Assembly (NCBI RefSeq): GCF_009755815.1
Contig: NZ_WRPK01000011.1
Coordinates: 1-64,000 of the forward strand
DNA: 64,000 nucleotides
Direction of reading: 5' to 3'
From: Flavisphingomonas formosensis
GTDB lineage: Bacteria; Pseudomonadota; Alphaproteobacteria; Sphingomonadales; Sphingomonadaceae
Positions 52,072 to 61,154 of this stretch are shown piece after piece; the stretch's first letter is position 1, and each line of letters begins with the position of its first letter. Position numbers and translations under genes: made by a program. The notes beneath the pieces are model-generated. The model did not search any database, was not told the DNA's origin, and saw only the letters and a program-made list of their open reading frames with translations.

Positions 52072-52089
52072 TGCTTTAGGCTTAAAGCA
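52072..52089. promoter_or_regulatory. Inverted repeat upstream of the salicylyl-CoA hydroxylase, probable MarR operator
   Basis: TGCTTTAGGCTTAAAGCA has perfect 7-bp arms (TGCTTTA/TAAAGCA) around GGCT. It lies 17-34 bp upstream of the hydroxylase start, where a repressor would block transcription. A MarR gene is in the same operon direction. Its ten central bases recur in the promoter of the gentisate-dioxygenase-like gene at 34787. Confidence 0.72.
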
Positions 52090-52145
52090 TTTCAACGCAG
52101 GTGGCAACCGGCGGATTCGTGGCCTCCCCCGGGGTGAAGGAAAAT

Positions 52146-53315
52146 TCAGAGCGCGTTGAACAGCCGCGACATCCGGTCGAGCGCGGTCTCGATCCGCTCC
52201 GCCGATTCCGACCCGAAGCACAGCCGCAAATGCCCCTCGCCGCCGGCCCCGTAGAAGCTCCCCGCCTCCACCACGACATGCGCCTCGTGCAGCAGCCGCT
52301 CGGCCAGCGTCTGCGATTCAAGGCCGGTGCCGCTTATGTCGGGGAAGGCGTAGATCGTCCCTTCCGGCAGGGCGCAGCGCACCCCCGGCATCTGGTTCAG
52401 CCGCCGCACGACGAGGTCGCGCTTCGCCCGGTCGTCCTCCACCATCGCGGTCATCGGCGCGCTCGGCCCCGTCACCGCGGCGAGGCCGCCATATTGGATG
52501 AAGGCGTTGACGTGCGTCACCGCGCTGGTCGAGACCTTGACGAGCCCCGGCATCAGCGCCGCGTCCGCCACCGCATAGCCCAGTCGCCAGCCGTCCATCG
52601 CATAGGCCTTGGTGAAGGCGAACAGCGAGACGGTGCGCTCCTTCATCCCCGGCAACGCGGCGACGCTCACATGCTCCGCGCCGTCGAAGGTGATATATTC
52701 ATAGACCTCGTCCGACACGACGACGAGATCGTGGCGGATCGCGACCTCGGCGAGACCGGCCAGTTCCGCGCGGCTGTAGACGCGGCCCGTCGGGTTGGCC
52801 GGATTGACGATCACGATCATCCGCGTGCGCGGCGTCACCGCCGCTTCGATCCAGTCGGCCCGGATCGCGAAATTGGCCGCGGCGTCCAGCGGCACGGTGA
52901 CGATGCGGCCGCCCGCCATTTCGATCTTGCCGACATGCTGCGGATAATAGGGATCGAGCAGGATCACCTCGTCGCCCGGATCGATCAGCGCCATGAAGGC
53001 GGCGAAGCTCCCCTGGGTCAGGCCGTTTGTGACGAGGATCTCGGACGGATCGGCCTCGATCCGGTTGAAGGCGCGCAGCTTGCCGGCCAGCGCCTCGCGA
53101 AAGGTGCGCTCGCCCATCATCTCGCTATAGTGGACGTGGCCGGCGTTCAGCGCGTCCACCGTAGCCTGCTTGATATGGGCGGGCGTGTCGTGGATCGGGC
53201 GGCCGAATTCGAGATGGACGAGATCGACGCCCTGGGCGGCGAGGCCCAGCGCCTGCTCGTACATGCCGTAGCTCTTGCGCGACGTGCCGGTGACGCGGCG
53301 GGACAGGGCGACCAT
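52146..53315 (-). CDS. PLP-dependent aminotransferase class I/II
   Basis: A 389-residue aminotransferase of the aspartate aminotransferase fold. NPANPTG is at 171-177, VVSDEVYEY contains the PLP-ring aspartate D202, and SLFAFTKAYAMDGWRLGYA has the Schiff-base lysine K236. The N-terminal HLEFGRPIHDTP is characteristic. The substrate is not evident. It lies 91 bp upstream of the hydroxylase gene on the same strand and begins a unit with the SnoaL-like and oxidase genes farther right. Confidence 0.94.
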   Translation of the reverse strand: MVALSRRVTGTSRKSYGMYEQALGLAAQGVDLVHLEFGRPIHDTPAHIKQATVDALNAGHVHYSEMMGERTFREALAGKLRAFNRIEADPSEILVTNGLTQGSFAAFMALIDPGDEVILLDPYYPQHVGKIEMAGGRIVTVPLDAAANFAIRADWIEAAVTPRTRMIVIVNPANPTGRVYSRAELAGLAEVAIRHDLVVVSDEVYEYITFDGAEHVSVAALPGMKERTVSLFAFTKAYAMDGWRLGYAVADAALMPGLVKVSTSAVTHVNAFIQYGGLAAVTGPSAPMTAMVEDDRAKRDLVVRRLNQMPGVRCALPEGTIYAFPDISGTGLESQTLAERLLHEAHVVVEAGSFYGAGGEGHLRLCFGSESAERIETALDRMSRLFNAL

Positions 53316-53327
53316 GGCAGGCTCCGT

Positions 53328-53693
53328 TCAGACCGACAACGAGACGACGCGGAGGAGGGCGATCCGGCCATCCTCGACGACGGCATAGGCCATCGCTTCC
53401 TCGGCGGCCTGCTTGCCCTCGGCGACGACATGGGTGCGGCAATGGACGAAGGCGCGATCGGCAGTGGCGAAGCCTTCCTCAACCGGGAGGACCATCGCCA
53501 CCTCCTCGCAGCGCGCGGCGATGGCGGCATAGTGGCTCGCCAGCGCCGCGGGTCCGGTGGCACGCAGATTGCCGTTGACGATCAGCCGGCCATCGGCGGT
53601 GTAGAAGCGTGCGAAATTCTCGGCCGTGAGCAGTTCCGGCGTGCGCATCGCCTCGTTCCACCAGGCGAACATCTCTTCGATCAGGTTGGGCAT
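53328..53693 (-). CDS. SnoaL-like / NTF2-superfamily protein, cytoplasmic
   Basis: A 121-residue cone-fold protein (MFAWWNEAMRTPELLTAENFARFYTADGRLIVNGNLRATG ... MAYAVVEDGRIALLRVVSLSV). Close in pattern to the exported protein at 32535 but without a signal peptide. It sits between the aminotransferase (12 bp) and the FAD oxidase (7 bp) in what reads as one operon on the minus strand. Function unknown. Its conserved aromatic start helix (WWN) suggests a small-molecule pocket. Confidence 0.82.
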   Translation of the reverse strand: MPNLIEEMFAWWNEAMRTPELLTAENFARFYTADGRLIVNGNLRATGPAALASHYAAIAARCEEVAMVLPVEEGFATADRAFVHCRTHVVAEGKQAAEEAMAYAVVEDGRIALLRVVSLSV

Positions 53694-53700
53694 AGCGTCC

Positions 53701-54984
53701 TCAGGCGTGGGAGCGGCGCGTGTCGAGCCAGTCGAGCAGCGGCGCGAAATGGGGATAGAAGCGGCTGAGCCGGGATTGCAGCCGCGCGGTGGAGCGGGCG
53801 GCATCGCCGAGCACGGTCACCGGCGGACGCTCGCCGCCCAGCGCATAGCGGCCCACCGCCTCGCCGACGACGGTCGAGAGCGCGATGCCGCGGGCGTTGC
53901 ACGCGGTGGCGGACAGCACGCCGCCATCGACCACCAGCGTCGCCGGCAGCCGCGTCGCGGAGAGCGAGCTGTCGCCCCACCAGAGATATTCGATGCGCGG
54001 CACGCCGGGCAGGCGCAGCTCGCGCGCGAGGCGCCGGGCCATCGCCCGGCCGGCCCGCTCGCCAGAGACGCCGGCCGCGTCGAGCGCACCGGTGATCAGC
54101 CGCCCGTCGGCGTCGAAGCGATAGGTGAAGAGGTTGCGCCGGGTGTCGGACAGGCATTCGCCGCGCTGGAACAGATGCGCGCGCCAGCTCGCCGGCAGCG
54201 GCTCGGTGGCGCATTGCCAGACGCGCAGCGGTACGATGCTGGCGGTCATGGGCGGGACGAGTTCGGAGGCAAGGCCGTTGGTGCAGACCACGACCTTCTC
54301 GGCGATCAGCTCCCCCTTGGAAGTGCGGATCAGATAGCGGCCGGCGCGCCTTTCGATGGCGAGCGCCGCGGACTGCTCGTGGATGCGCGCGCCGCGCGCG
54401 ATCGCCGCATCGGCAAGTCCACGGCAATAGCGCAGCGGATGCAATGTGCCGCCGGTGGGTGCATACCAGCTTCCGGCATAGCCGCGTGCGCCGGTGCGTA
54501 TCTCCGTCTCGGCGGCATCCAGCAGCTCGCCCGGAAAGCCGAGCGCGGTCCACTGCTCGGCTATCGCGCGCACGCGGGCGAAGGCTCCGGCGCTGTGGGC
54601 GGGGTGATACCAGCCGGTCTGGCTGGCGTCGCAGTCGATGCCGAGCGTGCGGATGCGATCGAACACGGCCTGGGCCGAGCCGCCCGCCAGCTGCAGCGTA
54701 CGATCGGCATCATCGCCGATCCGCTCGCGCACTTCGGCGGGCGAACCCACGCTGAAATGCGGCACGACGAAGCCGCCCGGCCGGGACGAGGCGCCTTCGC
54801 CAATCTCTCCCGCTTCCAGCACGACCACCCCGGCACCCTGCTCGGCAAGCGAAAGAGCGGCCGAGGTGCCCATGATGCCGGCGCCGATCACCGCTATGTC
54901 GGTGCGCATGCGGCCTTCAAGCGCGGGCGACAGGTTTCGTTCGCCAGCAGTGGCCCACCAGAGATTGTGTTTTCGTTCTTGCAT
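53701..54984 (-). CDS. FAD-dependent oxidase of the DAO family (PuuB-like)
   Basis: A 427-residue flavoprotein. An N-terminal tail with a WW pair (HNLWWATAG) precedes the FAD loop DIAVIGAGIMGTSAALSLAEQGAGVVVLEA (GxGxxG near 34-39), then GASSRPGGFVVPHF and the C-terminal GGVLSATACNARGIALSTVVGEA. The layout follows gamma-glutamylputrescine oxidase and related amine or amino-acid oxidases that release ammonia or an aldehyde with H2O2. The pairing with an aminotransferase gene suggests amine catabolism. The receptor gene at 55032 is the next on this strand. Confidence 0.88.
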   Translation of the reverse strand: MQERKHNLWWATAGERNLSPALEGRMRTDIAVIGAGIMGTSAALSLAEQGAGVVVLEAGEIGEGASSRPGGFVVPHFSVGSPAEVRERIGDDADRTLQLAGGSAQAVFDRIRTLGIDCDASQTGWYHPAHSAGAFARVRAIAEQWTALGFPGELLDAAETEIRTGARGYAGSWYAPTGGTLHPLRYCRGLADAAIARGARIHEQSAALAIERRAGRYLIRTSKGELIAEKVVVCTNGLASELVPPMTASIVPLRVWQCATEPLPASWRAHLFQRGECLSDTRRNLFTYRFDADGRLITGALDAAGVSGERAGRAMARRLARELRLPGVPRIEYLWWGDSSLSATRLPATLVVDGGVLSATACNARGIALSTVVGEAVGRYALGGERPPVTVLGDAARSTARLQSRLSRFYPHFAPLLDWLDTRRSHA

Positions 54985-55031
54985 GGATCACCGGGGGCCG
55001 GCCGCCACTCACGCAGCGGCCGGGGAGGAGC

Positions 55032-57302
55032 TCAGAAGCGGACGGTCGCCTGGACGCCGTAAGTGGCCGGATCGCCCAGGAAATCCTGGGATGGGAAGAT
55101 GCCGCCCCAATTGTCGTAGGAGGCGCTGACATAGAGCTTGTTGAGAATATTCTTGCCGAACACCGCAAGCTCCCAGCGATCCTGCTTGTCGTGGATGCCG
55201 ATGCGGCCGTTCAACAGCCAGTAGCCGTCCTGCGAGTTCTGGCCGCGATTGGCGAGAGAGAAGTAGACCTTGCTGCGATAGGATGCGTCGCCGAGGATGT
55301 AGACGCCCCAGCTATCGCCGCCGATCGGCGTCTCCCAGCGGGCCTGGCCGCTCGCGGTCAGCTTCGGCGCGTTGGCGAGGCGGTTGCCGGTATAGTCGTC
55401 CGATCCCGGTGCTGTATTGAACTTGGTGATCTTCGTGCTTTGCCAGTTCGCGCTGGCGCGGAACTGCAGGCTATCGGTCGGCCGGAGCTGCGCCTCGACC
55501 TCGCCGCCATAGACGCGGGCATTGCCGGCGTTGGAGAGGGTGATGACGTTGATGCCGCTGCGGATCTCGGTCACCATTGCCTGGAAGTTGCGCCAATTAT
55601 TGTAATAGCCGGCGGCGTTGAGAGTGAGCTTGCCGCCCATGAGGGTGGATTTCACACCGGCCTCATAGGCCCACACCGTCTCGCCGCGGAACGGCGCCAC
55701 CTCGTCGGGATTGAACGCGATCGCCGCCTTGAAGCCGCCACTCTTGAAGCCCTTGCTGGCGCTTGCGTAGAGCATGAGGTCGCGATCGACCTTATAGTCG
55801 ATGCCTACTTTGCCCGAGACGTTGCTCTGGTTGACGTGGTTCTTCACCAGCCCGGCCGGTGTCGGCAATGTGGAATCGCCGAACGGATCGAGATCCACCG
55901 CATCGTAGGTGTAGCGCTTCTCGTCCCGCGTGAAACGCAGGCCGCCCGTCAGCTTCAGTTTGTCGGTGAGCGCGTAGGACAGCTGGCCGAACGCGGCGTA
56001 GGCCTTGGTGGTCTGCACGTAGCTGGTGTCGACGCGGGTGTGGAAGATGTGATCGTCGAGCGCCTGGAGCGCGTCGCCGGCGATGCGATCCCACGAATAA
56101 TAGAGACCGCCGACCCAGGTCAGCGGGCCATTGCCTTCGGAGGAGAGACGGAGCTCCTGCGTGAAGGATTTGATCTTGTCGGTGAACAGCGAATCCAGCT
56201 CGATCAGGGCTGCACCATCGGAATCGTCGCCGGACCTGCGCTTGAAATGGTTGTAGCCGGTGATCGACGTCAGTTTCGCGCCGCCCAGATCATAGCCGAC
56301 ATTGAGCATCACGCCCTGGCCGCGGGAATCGGATTTGACGCCGTAAAGCGAACTGTCCTGGACGTGACGGCGGTTCGGATCGGTGTCCGAATAGCCGAGG
56401 AAATCGACGCACTGCGATTCGTCGCGGTAGCCGGCAAGTGCCGGGGCGCAATAGCCGCCCGCGCCGAACGCGCCGGCATAATAGCCGATATGCTCGCGCT
56501 GCTGGACGTCCGAATGATCGTAGACGTAGGTGCCTTCGAGATGGACGGTCAGCCGCTCCGTCGGCGTCCAGAGCGCCTGGGCACGCAGCGCGACATTGTT
56601 GACCTTGCCGATATGCTGTCCGGTCAGGTCGTTATATTGCCAGCCGCTGCTCTGCTGCACGGTCTTGCCGGAAAAGCGGACGGCGAGAGTGTCGGTCACG
56701 CCCCCACCGAATGCGCCCTCCAGTTCCTTGCGGCCGTAACGCGCATAGGTGCCGGTGAAATAACCCTGAAAATCCTGCGTCGGCTTGGCGCTGATGAAGT
56801 TGATCGCGCCGGCTGTCGTGTTGCGGCCGTAGAGCGTGCCCTGCGGTCCCTTCAGCACCTCGACTCGTTGGATGTCGAACATCTGGAAGGACAGCATCGG
56901 CGTATAGGGCAGAATGACGTCATCGAAATAGATGCCGACTTCGGGGTTGTTGTTCGAGAAGGTGTCGTTGAGGCTGAGGCCTCGGATCGAGAAGACCGGG
57001 TTCTGATCGCCGCGCGATCCGGTTACGAACACCCCTGGCGACAGGGTGGCGATATCGGCGGGCGTGGTCGCGCGGAGATCCTGAAGCTGCTTGCTGCCGA
57101 AGGCGTTGATCGAGATCGGCACGCTCTGCACCGTTTCGGCGCGCCGCTGTGCGGTGACGACGATCTCGTTGCCGAACTGGGCGTCGCCGGCCGACTCGGC
57201 CGCGGCCGTCTGGACGGGTGCGGACTGCGCCTGGGCGCCTGCGGCGCTGCAAAGGGCAATGACGGAAATTCCGGCCGAGATGGCCGCTCGCATGCAGATC
57301 AT
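55032..57302 (-). CDS. TonB-dependent outer-membrane receptor
   Basis: A 756-residue receptor. The signal peptide MICMRAAISAGISVIALCSAAGAQAQ is followed by the TonB-box-like NEIVVTAQRRAETVQSVPISI, a plug with VEVLKGPQGTLYGRNTTAGAINFISAKP and a barrel ending TYGVQATVRF. The group is that of carbon-substrate receptors in sphingomonads. It is divergent from the hyuA operon across 155 bp with a palindromic operator in between, so import and breakdown are probably co-regulated. Confidence 0.95.
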   Translation of the reverse strand: MICMRAAISAGISVIALCSAAGAQAQSAPVQTAAAESAGDAQFGNEIVVTAQRRAETVQSVPISINAFGSKQLQDLRATTPADIATLSPGVFVTGSRGDQNPVFSIRGLSLNDTFSNNNPEVGIYFDDVILPYTPMLSFQMFDIQRVEVLKGPQGTLYGRNTTAGAINFISAKPTQDFQGYFTGTYARYGRKELEGAFGGGVTDTLAVRFSGKTVQQSSGWQYNDLTGQHIGKVNNVALRAQALWTPTERLTVHLEGTYVYDHSDVQQREHIGYYAGAFGAGGYCAPALAGYRDESQCVDFLGYSDTDPNRRHVQDSSLYGVKSDSRGQGVMLNVGYDLGGAKLTSITGYNHFKRRSGDDSDGAALIELDSLFTDKIKSFTQELRLSSEGNGPLTWVGGLYYSWDRIAGDALQALDDHIFHTRVDTSYVQTTKAYAAFGQLSYALTDKLKLTGGLRFTRDEKRYTYDAVDLDPFGDSTLPTPAGLVKNHVNQSNVSGKVGIDYKVDRDLMLYASASKGFKSGGFKAAIAFNPDEVAPFRGETVWAYEAGVKSTLMGGKLTLNAAGYYNNWRNFQAMVTEIRSGINVITLSNAGNARVYGGEVEAQLRPTDSLQFRASANWQSTKITKFNTAPGSDDYTGNRLANAPKLTASGQARWETPIGGDSWGVYILGDASYRSKVYFSLANRGQNSQDGYWLLNGRIGIHDKQDRWELAVFGKNILNKLYVSASYDNWGGIFPSQDFLGDPATYGVQATVRF

Positions 57303-57370
57303 GGTGGTCTCCCCGCTTTTCGGCCGCGTCGAGCGGCTCGGCGTTCGCCACCCTTCATAGCGCGAAAATT

Positions 57371-57382
57371 TTTGGATCCAAT
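57371..57382. promoter_or_regulatory. VanR-type (GntR/FCD) operator in the divergent receptor/hyuA promoter
   Basis: TTTGGATCCAAT contains the perfect palindrome TTGGATCCAA (57372-57381). It differs at one position from ATTGGATCCAAT, the operator I recall for Caulobacter VanR, a GntR/FCD repressor. CAATATTCAATATCC follows and adds half-site-like repeats. A GntR/FCD regulator is encoded at 63613, directly downstream of the operon this promoter should drive. Confidence 0.72.
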
Positions 57383-57457
57383 ATTCAATATCCGGGTTGG
57401 CAAATTTTTTTCTTAAGCTAGGTCTCTCGAAACAGAGGCGACTCCCGGGAGACCAAA

Positions 57458-59512
57458 TTGACCAGCGTAAGGGCGCATGTCGGCATCGACGTGGGCGGTA
57501 CATTCACGGACTTGGCGATGTTCGATGCCGAGACACGGCGGTTCTCGACGGTGAAGGTGCCGTCGTCGCCCCCGCTCTTCTGGCCCTCCGTGATCGCCGC
57601 GCTGGACCAGGCTGGCATCGATGCGGCGACGACCGCCACGGTGCTTCATGGGACGACCGTGCATCTCAACGCCTTTCTGGAGCGCAAGGGTGCGCGCATG
57701 GCACTGATCGCGACCAAGGGGTTCCGCGACGTCTATGAAATGCGGCGCGGCAATCGGCCCCAGCCCTACGATATGCATTTTCGCTATCCGCAGCCGCTCG
57801 TCGCACGCCGCGACATCTTCGAGGTTGCCGAGCGTACCCTGGCGGACGGCACGATCGTCGAGGAGCCCGATCCCCAGGCCCTTGCCCAACTGGCGGCCGA
57901 GATCGCCGAACGTGGTTACGAGGCGGTCGCGATCTGCCTGCTGCACAGTTATCGCAATCCGGCGAACGAAGCCGCGGTGGCCGACGCATTGCGAGCGGCC
58001 CTGCCGGGCGTGCTGATCGGCCCTTCGCACGAGGTGTGCCGCGAATGGCGCGAATATGAGCGCACCAGCACGGCCGTGATCAACGGATACACCTCGCCGA
58101 TACTCAAACGCTATCTGGCCGATCTGCTCGAAGCACTGCGCGCCAAGGCCGAAACCCGGCTGTTCCTGCTGCAATCCAATGGCGGCCTGATGCGAGCGGA
58201 TGATGCCGGCGAAAAGGGCATACTCTCGCTGCTGTCCGGGCCCGTGGGCGGCAATGTCGCCGGTTGCGCGCTCTCCGCGGTGGCGGACATGCCCAACCTC
58301 ATCTGCATCGACATGGGTGGCACCAGCTTCGAAGCCAGCCTCGTCATCGACGGCCAGTCCGGCGTGCGGACCGAGCGCGAGGTCGGCGGCTTTCCGATTC
58401 TCGCGCCGATGGTGGATATCCATACTATCGGTGCCGGCGGCGGCAGCATCGCCTGGAGCGACATGGGCGCGTTGCGGGTCGGCCCGCAGAGCGCCGGCGC
58501 CCGTCCCGGGCCGGCGTGCTACGGCCATGGCGGCACGCAGCCGACCGTCACCGATGCCAATATCGCGCTCGGCCGGCTCGAAGACGGCTGCGCCTTCGGC
58601 GACCTGAAGCTCGACGCGGCGCTGGCGCGCCAGGTGATCGCAAGCTTTGCCGAGAGCTTCGGCCTCTCCGGCGATGCGATGGCGCAGGGCATACTCGACG
58701 TCATCAACGAGCAGATGGCCAATGCCATCCGCACCATCACCGTCCGGCGCGGCATCGACCCGCGCGATTTCGCGCTGGTCGCCTATGGCGGCGCGGGACC
58801 GATGCATGCGGCGGACATCGCCCGGCTGCTCAACATCGGCACCGTGGTGGTCCCGCATGCCGCCGGCGCCTTCTCGGCCTGGGGCATGCTACAGTCCGAT
58901 CTGATCCACGATCGCGCTGAAACCCTGCTCCAGCCGGTTGATACGCTCGACTGGCAGGCGCTGGATGCACGCTATCGGGCGATCGAGGAGGAACTGGGGC
59001 CGATCCTCGCTCAGGAGGGGGTGGCCGTCGAGGCCATCCACTTCGCCCGCACGCTCGATATCCGCTATGTCGGTCAGGAACATGCCATCGGGATTGCGAT
59101 CGACGCCGCCCTCTTCGGCGATCCGGCTGGCTCCGCGGCGAGGCTGCGCGCGGATTTCGACGCGGCCTATCTCGCCACCTTCGGGCACAGCAACCCGGAC
59201 GAAGCGCTGGAGGCGGCGACGCTCCGGCTGCGGGCGATCGGCGGCATCGGCCTGGATGCGGCGGAACTGATCGCCGCGGCGGAAGGGTCCGATCCGGCTG
59301 CCGCGCCGGATCGCATCCTTCCTGTACAGTTCGACGGCGTCACGCTCGACACCCGCTTCATCGCCCGCGGCGGGATGACGCCGGGCACGCCCTATCCAGG
59401 CCCTTGCGTCGTCGAGGAGCAGACCTGCACCACCATCGTTCCGCCCGATTTCACGGCGAACATCGATACGCTCGGCAATCTCATCCTCCGCTGGAAGGGC
59501 TCTCAGGGATGA
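57458..59512 (+). CDS. Hydantoinase/oxoprolinase subunit A (HyuA-type)
   Basis: A 684-residue ATP-dependent subunit. GIDVGGTFTDLAMFD (9-23) is the phosphate loop. VLHGTTVHLNAFLERKGARMALIATKGFRDVYEMRRGNR is the next block, then SNGGLMRADDA and ICIDMGGTSFEASLV, and VPHAAGAFSAWGML. No ATG or GTG is placed correctly, so the start is the TTG at 57458, with CGGGAG about six bases upstream. With subunit B it would open a lactam or hydantoin ring with ATP. Its stop overlaps the next ATG. Confidence 0.9.
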   Translation: MTSVRAHVGIDVGGTFTDLAMFDAETRRFSTVKVPSSPPLFWPSVIAALDQAGIDAATTATVLHGTTVHLNAFLERKGARMALIATKGFRDVYEMRRGNRPQPYDMHFRYPQPLVARRDIFEVAERTLADGTIVEEPDPQALAQLAAEIAERGYEAVAICLLHSYRNPANEAAVADALRAALPGVLIGPSHEVCREWREYERTSTAVINGYTSPILKRYLADLLEALRAKAETRLFLLQSNGGLMRADDAGEKGILSLLSGPVGGNVAGCALSAVADMPNLICIDMGGTSFEASLVIDGQSGVRTEREVGGFPILAPMVDIHTIGAGGGSIAWSDMGALRVGPQSAGARPGPACYGHGGTQPTVTDANIALGRLEDGCAFGDLKLDAALARQVIASFAESFGLSGDAMAQGILDVINEQMANAIRTITVRRGIDPRDFALVAYGGAGPMHAADIARLLNIGTVVVPHAAGAFSAWGMLQSDLIHDRAETLLQPVDTLDWQALDARYRAIEEELGPILAQEGVAVEAIHFARTLDIRYVGQEHAIGIAIDAALFGDPAGSAARLRADFDAAYLATFGHSNPDEALEAATLRLRAIGGIGLDAAELIAAAEGSDPAAAPDRILPVQFDGVTLDTRFIARGGMTPGTPYPGPCVVEEQTCTTIVPPDFTANIDTLGNLILRWKGSQG

Positions 59513-61152
59513 CGGTCACACCCGATCCGATCACCAGCGAGGTGGTCCGCAACGCCTATAACGCGATCGCCGACGACATGAGCGCGATGATCGCGCGCTC
59601 GGCCTATTCGCCGATCCTCTACGAAGCGCATGACTATGGCATCGCGCTGTTCGACCGCCGGGCCAGGCTGCTCGGCCAATATGCCGGCCTGCCGCTGTTT
59701 ACCGGCGGCCTCGATGCGGGCTTGCGGGCGACGATCGAGCGCTATGGGCTGGACGGCATGCAGGCCGGCGACGTGTTCACCGTCAACGACAGCTACATCA
59801 CCGGCGGCCATCTCAACGATGTCGACGTCATCGGCGTGATCGCCGACGAGGAGGAAGTGCTGGGCTTCATAGCGGTGCGCGCCCACTGGGCCGATATCGG
59901 CACCGCGGAACCGGGCTTTCCGGTCAACAGCCGCAACATCTTCCAGGAAGGGGTGCGCTGGGGCCCGACGCGGATCATGCAGCGCGGCGAATGGGTACGT
60001 GACGTGATCGACCTGCTCTGTCTCAACAGCCGCGTGCCGAAGACGCTGATGGGCGACCTCAAGGCGCAGATCGCCGCGATCCGGCTGGGCGCGGAGCGGA
60101 TGAAATGGCTCAAGGGCCGCTTCGGACAGGAGGTGCTCGAAGCCTGCGCCACCCGCTTCTTCGATGCCACCGAGGCGAAATTCCGCGCCTTCATCGGCTC
60201 GATCCCCGATGGCGTCTATGTCGCCGAAGGCTGCTCGGACAATGACGGCGTCACCGACGATCCGGTCGAGGCGAAGGTGACGGTGACGATCGCGGGCGAT
60301 CGCATGACAGTGGATACCACCGGCTCCGCGCGCCAGCGGCCGGGCAACCTCAACACCGGCTATGCCAATACCGTGTCGGCGGTGCGCCTCGCGCTCGCCC
60401 TGCTGGTGCCGGAGCGCGAGCCCGACATCAACGACGGCAGCTTTCGCGCGATCGAGGTGATCGCCGAGCCCGGCTCCATCTATGCCGCCGAGGCTCCGGC
60501 GCCCTGCATGCGACCCCATCCGGTGATGCTGCTGATCGACCTGATCATCAAGGCGCTTTCCGACGTGCTGCCGGAGCATGTCGCCGCCGGCCTGCCGGGC
60601 GACAGCTGGAACATCTTCCTGATCGGCACCGATCCCAGGACCGGCCAGGGCTTCACCAGCGGCGAGGCGCTGGACGGCGGCTGGGGCGCCTCGGCACAGG
60701 GGGACGGGCCGAGCGCGATCATCCACAGTGCGGCGGGCGATTTCCGCAACATGCCGGTCGAGACGCTGGAGCATCGAACGCCGGTGCTCATCCGCCGGCT
60801 GGAACTGGGGCGCGGCAGCGGCGGTGACGGCGAATTCCGCGGCGGCCAGAATGTCGTGAAGGAATATGAGGCGCTGGCCGACATGGGAGTGACGCTCCAC
60901 TTCGATCGTGCCCGGACGCCCGAATGGGGCCTGTTCGGCGGGCAGGACGGCGCCTCGCCCAAGGTGACCGTCTATACGGCCGACCGGCCCGACGGCTTCG
61001 TCGTCAACAAGGTGGAGCAGCTTCCGCTCCGGCGCGGCGACCGCTTCGTGGCGGAGACCGGCGGCGGTGGCGGCTATGGGCCGCCCGAGCGGCGAACTGC
61101 CGAACGTCGCGCCGCCGATATAGCGGACGGCGTCGTCGACGCGGCCGCCTGA
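59509..61152 (+). CDS. Hydantoinase/oxoprolinase subunit B (HyuB-type)
   Basis: A 547-residue subunit. It starts at an ATG overlapping the hyuA stop (ATGA). PITSEVVRNAYNAIADDMSAMIARSAYSPILYEAHDYGIALFD is the family's opening, GDVFTVNDSYITGGHLNDVDVI the substrate-side block, and NTGYANTVSAVRLALALL and GGGGYGPPERR follow near the end. Members include hydantoin, 5-oxoproline, caprolactam and acetophenone-carboxylase-like complexes, so the exact ring cannot be told. Coupled with the MFS gene three bases on. Confidence 0.95.
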   Translation: MTVTPDPITSEVVRNAYNAIADDMSAMIARSAYSPILYEAHDYGIALFDRRARLLGQYAGLPLFTGGLDAGLRATIERYGLDGMQAGDVFTVNDSYITGGHLNDVDVIGVIADEEEVLGFIAVRAHWADIGTAEPGFPVNSRNIFQEGVRWGPTRIMQRGEWVRDVIDLLCLNSRVPKTLMGDLKAQIAAIRLGAERMKWLKGRFGQEVLEACATRFFDATEAKFRAFIGSIPDGVYVAEGCSDNDGVTDDPVEAKVTVTIAGDRMTVDTTGSARQRPGNLNTGYANTVSAVRLALALLVPEREPDINDGSFRAIEVIAEPGSIYAAEAPAPCMRPHPVMLLIDLIIKALSDVLPEHVAAGLPGDSWNIFLIGTDPRTGQGFTSGEALDGGWGASAQGDGPSAIIHSAAGDFRNMPVETLEHRTPVLIRRLELGRGSGGDGEFRGGQNVVKEYEALADMGVTLHFDRARTPEWGLFGGQDGASPKVTVYTADRPDGFVVNKVEQLPLRRGDRFVAETGGGGGYGPPERRTAERRAADIADGVVDAAA

Positions 61153-61154
61153 GC

